In this document: piece after piece, positions 46,713-49,123 of the stretch | How positions within the stretch are numbered: the first letter of the stretch is position 1 | Layout of the letters: each line of letters opens with the position of its first letter | DNA from: CBETVX01 sp965539935 | GTDB taxonomy: Bacteria > Bacillota > Clostridia > Peptostreptococcales > Caminicellaceae | Length of the DNA: 49,123 nt | Assembly: GCA_965539935.1 (NCBI GenBank) | Contig: CBETVX010000020.1 | Location: 1 to 49,123, forward strand | Reading direction: 5' to 3' | Position numbers and translations under genes: made by a program | Notes under the pieces: generated by a model | Database searches by the model: none | What the model was told of the DNA's origin: nothing | The model's input: the letters and a program-made list of their open reading frames with translations, nothing else

Positions 46713-46982
46713 ATGTATTTAGATATCATTATAGATATTTTAGCAATAGTAATATCTTTGACGTTATTAATTTTTACAGATAAAAAATTTAATATTAGAA
46801 GAAAGTTAAGGTCAAAATTTTTAACAGATAGTACTTTTAGATTTACTCTTACCCTTATAGTTATTATTACTATGATTATTCATAATTTTATTTCTGAAGA
46901 ATCTTTTATGACTAGTACTTTAGGTTATGTTATATTTTTTTCTTATTTATATTTAACAAATGTTTCAGGGGAAAAACAGTAA
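46713..46982 (+). CDS. Small membrane protein, 89 residues
   Basis: Three predicted helices (about 4-22, 44-61 and 66-82) with a basic stretch between the first and second (DKKFNIRRKLRSKF). GGAGAG precedes the ATG. The family is not recognised. It is the first of three closely spaced small membrane-protein genes (46713-47537), probably co-transcribed. Confidence 0.6.
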   Translation: MYLDIIIDILAIVISLTLLIFTDKKFNIRRKLRSKFLTDSTFRFTLTLIVIITMIIHNFISEESFMTSTLGYVIFFSYLYLTNVSGEKQ

Positions 46983-47020
46983 CATGGTAAATTTAATTAG
47001 GATAAAGGAGAATTAATATT

Positions 47021-47200
47021 ATGAGTAAAGGAATAATAGAACTGAATTGGACCTTTATTTGGCAACTATTTAATACAATACTATGGATTGGAGTTATTTA
47101 CTTAATATTTAAAGTAGTTATAAAAATTCCTAAGAGAATAAAGGAAAATGAAGCCAGAATAGATAAACTTGAAAAAGAAATTGAGGAAATGAAAAAATAG
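47021..47200 (+). CDS. Small membrane-anchored coiled-coil protein, 59 residues
   Basis: ATG at 47021, with AAAGGAG 10 nt upstream, to TAG at 47198. One helix (about 10-30, WTFIWQLFNTILWIGVIYLI) anchors a charged coiled coil (IPKRIKENEARIDKLEKEIE). The layout resembles small DUF4083-type proteins, which are likewise a single helix plus coiled coil; that assignment is tentative. It lies between two other small membrane-protein genes with gaps of 38 and 34 bp. Confidence 0.6.
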   Translation: MSKGIIELNWTFIWQLFNTILWIGVIYLIFKVVIKIPKRIKENEARIDKLEKEIEEMKK

Positions 47201-47234
47201 ACTAGATACCTATATGTTTTAAGGGGGGACTATT

Positions 47235-47537
47235 TTGTCTACAAAGCCAAGGGATAAAGTTTTTAGAGGTATATATGTTATTTTATTTATAGCAATAATA
47301 ATTTTATTTTTTTTGCAAATCAAATCACTTGATAAAAATATATATTCAATAGCATTTAATTCAGTCATAATTATTTTTTGGGTTTTAATATTTATGTTCC
47401 CTAGAGATATGCTTTATCAAAGTCGTAGTATATTTAAAATAAATAGAAAAAAGGAAGTAAAGGTAGAAGAAAATGAAATTTGGATATATAGAATACTTGC
47501 AGTAATTTGGATATTACTTATTATAGGAAAATTTTAG
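47235..47537 (+). CDS. Small membrane protein, 100 residues
   Basis: TTG start with AAGGGGGGA 5 nt upstream; no ATG fits. Three hydrophobic helices (about 12-29, 37-54 and 84-98) with a basic loop RSIFKINRKKEVKVEENE between the second and third. The family is not recognised. Last of the three-gene small-membrane cluster. The 139 bp after it hold no clear terminator. Confidence 0.6.
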   Translation: MSTKPRDKVFRGIYVILFIAIIILFFLQIKSLDKNIYSIAFNSVIIIFWVLIFMFPRDMLYQSRSIFKINRKKEVKVEENEIWIYRILAVIWILLIIGKF

Positions 47538-47676
47538 ATATTTTTTTGTACATTTGTTAATAATGATTGTATAAATATATACAATTTAGAATAAAGTTTT
47601 TTAAGAAGTAAGGTATTAAAAATAAAAACATCTCTAAAGACATTTTTGAATATAACAAAATTATAAAATACATCTC

Positions 47677-48354
47677 TCATAGCTTTCGAATTATATTAAA
47701 ATCATGGATAGTAATAGATTTAGCGTCGTAATCAACCAAACCTTCTTTTTTCATTTTATTTAACTCTCGAGAAAGAGAAGTTCTTTGAATGCCTAATCTT
47801 TCAGCCAATTCTTTTTTTGTCATGTGGAGATATATTTTTTTATTTTTTTGTAAATAATATTCATAGTTTAAAAATTCAATAATTGATTCCCTTATGGATT
47901 TCATAGAAATTGACTTAATCTTATTTGTTAAGATTATGGTTTTGTTTGAAACACAGGTCAAAAACTGAATTAAAAAATTTTCATTACTCTTGCAAAGATC
48001 TAGCACTAAATTTTTATTAATATGCAAAATATCAGTATCTGATTTTGCTATTATGCTCATAGGGTAATGGGGGTATTTTGAAAACAATAGATTATCTCCA
48101 AAGTTATCACCAACTCTAAATTCCGTTACGGTTAATACATTTCCTTTTTCATCAATTTTTTGAACAAGTACCTCTCCCTTTAGTATAAAGTCCCAAGAAG
48201 TACAGATCTCCTTTTCAAAATGAATAATATTCCCTTTTTTATATTGTGAGATTTTGTATTGGTTTCTTTTAAATAAGCCAAGTAATTCTTCCGTAGAAAA
48301 ATCTTGAAATATACTAGTTAGCTTTAAAATATTTAAATAATTTTTTATATCCAT
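47677..48354 (-). CDS. Crp/Fnr-family transcriptional regulator
   Basis: 225 residues. The N-terminal cyclic-nucleotide-binding-like beta barrel (about 15-125) has GNIIHFEKEI and ILKGEVLVQKIDEKGNVLTV. The C-terminal helix-turn-helix (about 165-225) reads LHMTKKELAERLGIQRTSLSRELNKM. No cysteine cluster of the FNR type is evident. Three in-frame starts are possible (GTG 48363, ATG 48360, ATG 48354). AAGGTG fits the ATG at 48354, which is chosen. It is divergent from a cupin gene across a perfect palindrome. Confidence 0.88.
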   Translation of the reverse strand: MDIKNYLNILKLTSIFQDFSTEELLGLFKRNQYKISQYKKGNIIHFEKEICTSWDFILKGEVLVQKIDEKGNVLTVTEFRVGDNFGDNLLFSKYPHYPMSIIAKSDTDILHINKNLVLDLCKSNENFLIQFLTCVSNKTIILTNKIKSISMKSIRESIIEFLNYEYYLQKNKKIYLHMTKKELAERLGIQRTSLSRELNKMKKEGLVDYDAKSITIHDFNIIRKL

Positions 48355-48376
48355 AAACATCACCTTAATTCAAATT

Positions 48377-48417
48377 AGTTACCAAGGTAACTGTATGTTA
48401 TTGCAAATTATTATAAT
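48377..48417 (+). promoter_or_regulatory. Perfect 16-bp palindrome and -10 in the Crp/Fnr-cupin divergent region
   Basis: AGTTACC-AA-GGTAACT (48377-48392) is a perfect inverted repeat. TATAAT follows at 48412-48417 and no good -35 is present. The palindrome centre is about 40 bp from the expected start, the class II activator distance for the cupin gene. It also lies 23 bp before the regulator gene's start on the other strand. Confidence 0.7.
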
Positions 48418-48450
48418 ATAGAATCAACAAAGATTAAAGGAGGTATCTTC

Positions 48451-48774
48451 ATGTTAGAAAGAAAATATACTTATAGCTCTACAAATGAGAAAACAATTGA
48501 GAGAATAGTAGATGATGAAAATATTCATTTGAATCACATGGTTCTTCCTAAAGGGACGAGTCTTCCAGAGCATTTTTCCAATTCTAATATATATATGATA
48601 ATCATACGAGGAACAATGACTTTGCAATTAGATGAACAAGAGCCACATCAGTATATAAAAGGAGAAATTGTAAATATTCCATATAATACTAAAATGAATG
48701 TGTATAATTCCCATGAAGAAGTATTGGAATTTTTTGTGGTAAAGGCACCTAATCCTAAAAATTATAAAAGGTGA
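48451..48774 (+). CDS. Small cupin-domain protein
   Basis: 107 residues, a single cupin barrel: VLPKGTSLPEHFSNSNIYMI, IRGTMTLQLDEQEPHQY and GEIVNIPYNTKMNVYNSHEE. The metal site is partial: one motif-1 histidine (H41 in PEHF) is seen, while the second (usually HxH) and the motif-2 histidine are replaced except H88. AAGGAGGT precedes the ATG. It is divergent from the Crp/Fnr-type regulator and probably activated by it. The substrate is unknown. Confidence 0.85.
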   Translation: MLERKYTYSSTNEKTIERIVDDENIHLNHMVLPKGTSLPEHFSNSNIYMIIIRGTMTLQLDEQEPHQYIKGEIVNIPYNTKMNVYNSHEEVLEFFVVKAPNPKNYKR

Positions 48775-48827
48775 AATCATATGGATATATATAATTTTTA
48801 TAAAGTATAAATGATAAAAATTATATT

Positions 48828-48876
48828 AAAAACATACTTTTAAAGATATAAAACATCTTTGAGAGTATGTTTTTTA
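48828..48876 (+). terminator. Terminator of the cupin gene, related to 44377-44426
   Basis: ACATACTTTTAAAGAT pairs with ATCTTTGAGAGTATGT over a short loop, with A5 before and T6 after. Relative to 44377 the stem base pairs change in a compensated way (GC to AT). Confidence 0.8.
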
Positions 48877-49123
48877 TTTTTAAGAAGATGAAAAAGAAGT
48901 TTAGAATAGGACTTATTGTGTATATAGTTAATAAGAAGAATATGGATTGATGTAAAATTCCATAAAATAAATTTTGTAGTTTGAAATGTAATGAAGAAAG
49001 AAAACCAATTTATACATAAACTAAATAAATAATATTAACATAAAAATGAAAAATTAGAGATTAAGGTTTTATAAAAAAAGAGGAAATTAGAAATATTTGT
49101 ATAATATTTATATATAACTAAAT
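48877..49123. other. Noncoding right end of the window
   Basis: AT-rich sequence with no supported gene, repeat or RNA. Stops are frequent in all frames and no good ribosome site is seen. Confidence 0.5.

Noticed and set aside
1..49123. CRISPR arrays, insertion sequences with transposase, rRNA genes
   Set aside because: No regularly spaced direct repeats, no transposase-like frame with terminal inverted repeats and no rRNA sequence were recognised anywhere in the window.

Overview
The window is AT-rich DNA from an anaerobic, low-GC Gram-positive bacterium of the Clostridia/Tissierellia type. This is inferred from the strong AGGAGG-type ribosome sites, a serS T-box, a long Bacillus-type SRP RNA, [FeFe] hydrogenases, PerR-rubrerythrin, a selenoprotein and group-typical small proteins. 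The gene set gyrA, serS, tadA, tRNA-Ser, SRP RNA, dnaX, ybaB and recR is the one usually found near oriC in Firmicutes. A parS-like 16-mer at 35283 fits an origin-proximal position.

Layout. 1-1260: the end of a collagen-like protein, then a reverse-strand hemerythrin/carboxymuconolactone-decarboxylase pair behind a Crp/Fnr-type box. 1450-4036: gyrA with promoter and terminator. 4060-10513: a regulatory block. A good sigma-A promoter drives a 2Fe-2S ferredoxin, a PAS-containing sensory [FeFe] hydrogenase, a SpoIIE/PP2C phosphatase and a group B-type [FeFe] hydrogenase. An RsbV-like anti-anti-sigma, an RsbW-like anti-sigma kinase and a SigB-type sigma factor follow directly, behind a near-perfect sigma-B-type promoter. 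Read together they look like a complete partner-switching cascade with a hydrogenase as its probable input. 10637-17303: trpS (reverse), an ACT-domain protein, and a five-gene branched-chain amino-acid ABC transporter. 17356-22160: a uracil-DNA glycosylase relative, a GntR regulator, NiaR with a membrane transporter behind a promoter/operator, and PerR-rubrerythrin.

22162-28645: a second copy of a dispersed 108-bp repeat, a large UPF0182 membrane protein, murI, a stand-alone sigma region-4 protein and T-box-serS. 28712-30509: an M1 peptidase lipoprotein overlapping a gene whose in-frame TGA is followed by a bacterial SECIS-like hairpin, a probable CC/Se-motif selenoprotein. 30651-36711: tRNA-Arg, a large unknown membrane protein, an orphan DpnI-C-like winged helix, a LysE exporter divergent from a cupin regulator, asparaginase and a Lys/Cys-rich miniprotein. 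36862-43522: tadA, tRNA-Ser, SRP RNA, an HD-GYP sensor, dnaX, ybaB and recR. 43834-49123: an accessory tail with small membrane proteins, a broken acetyltransferase, a MerR-methyltransferase fusion with its own 19-bp-spacer promoter, a short OadB-like protein, a GNAT enzyme, and a Crp/Fnr regulator divergent from a cupin across a perfect palindrome.

All functions are inferred from sequence motifs read by eye. No database search was run.
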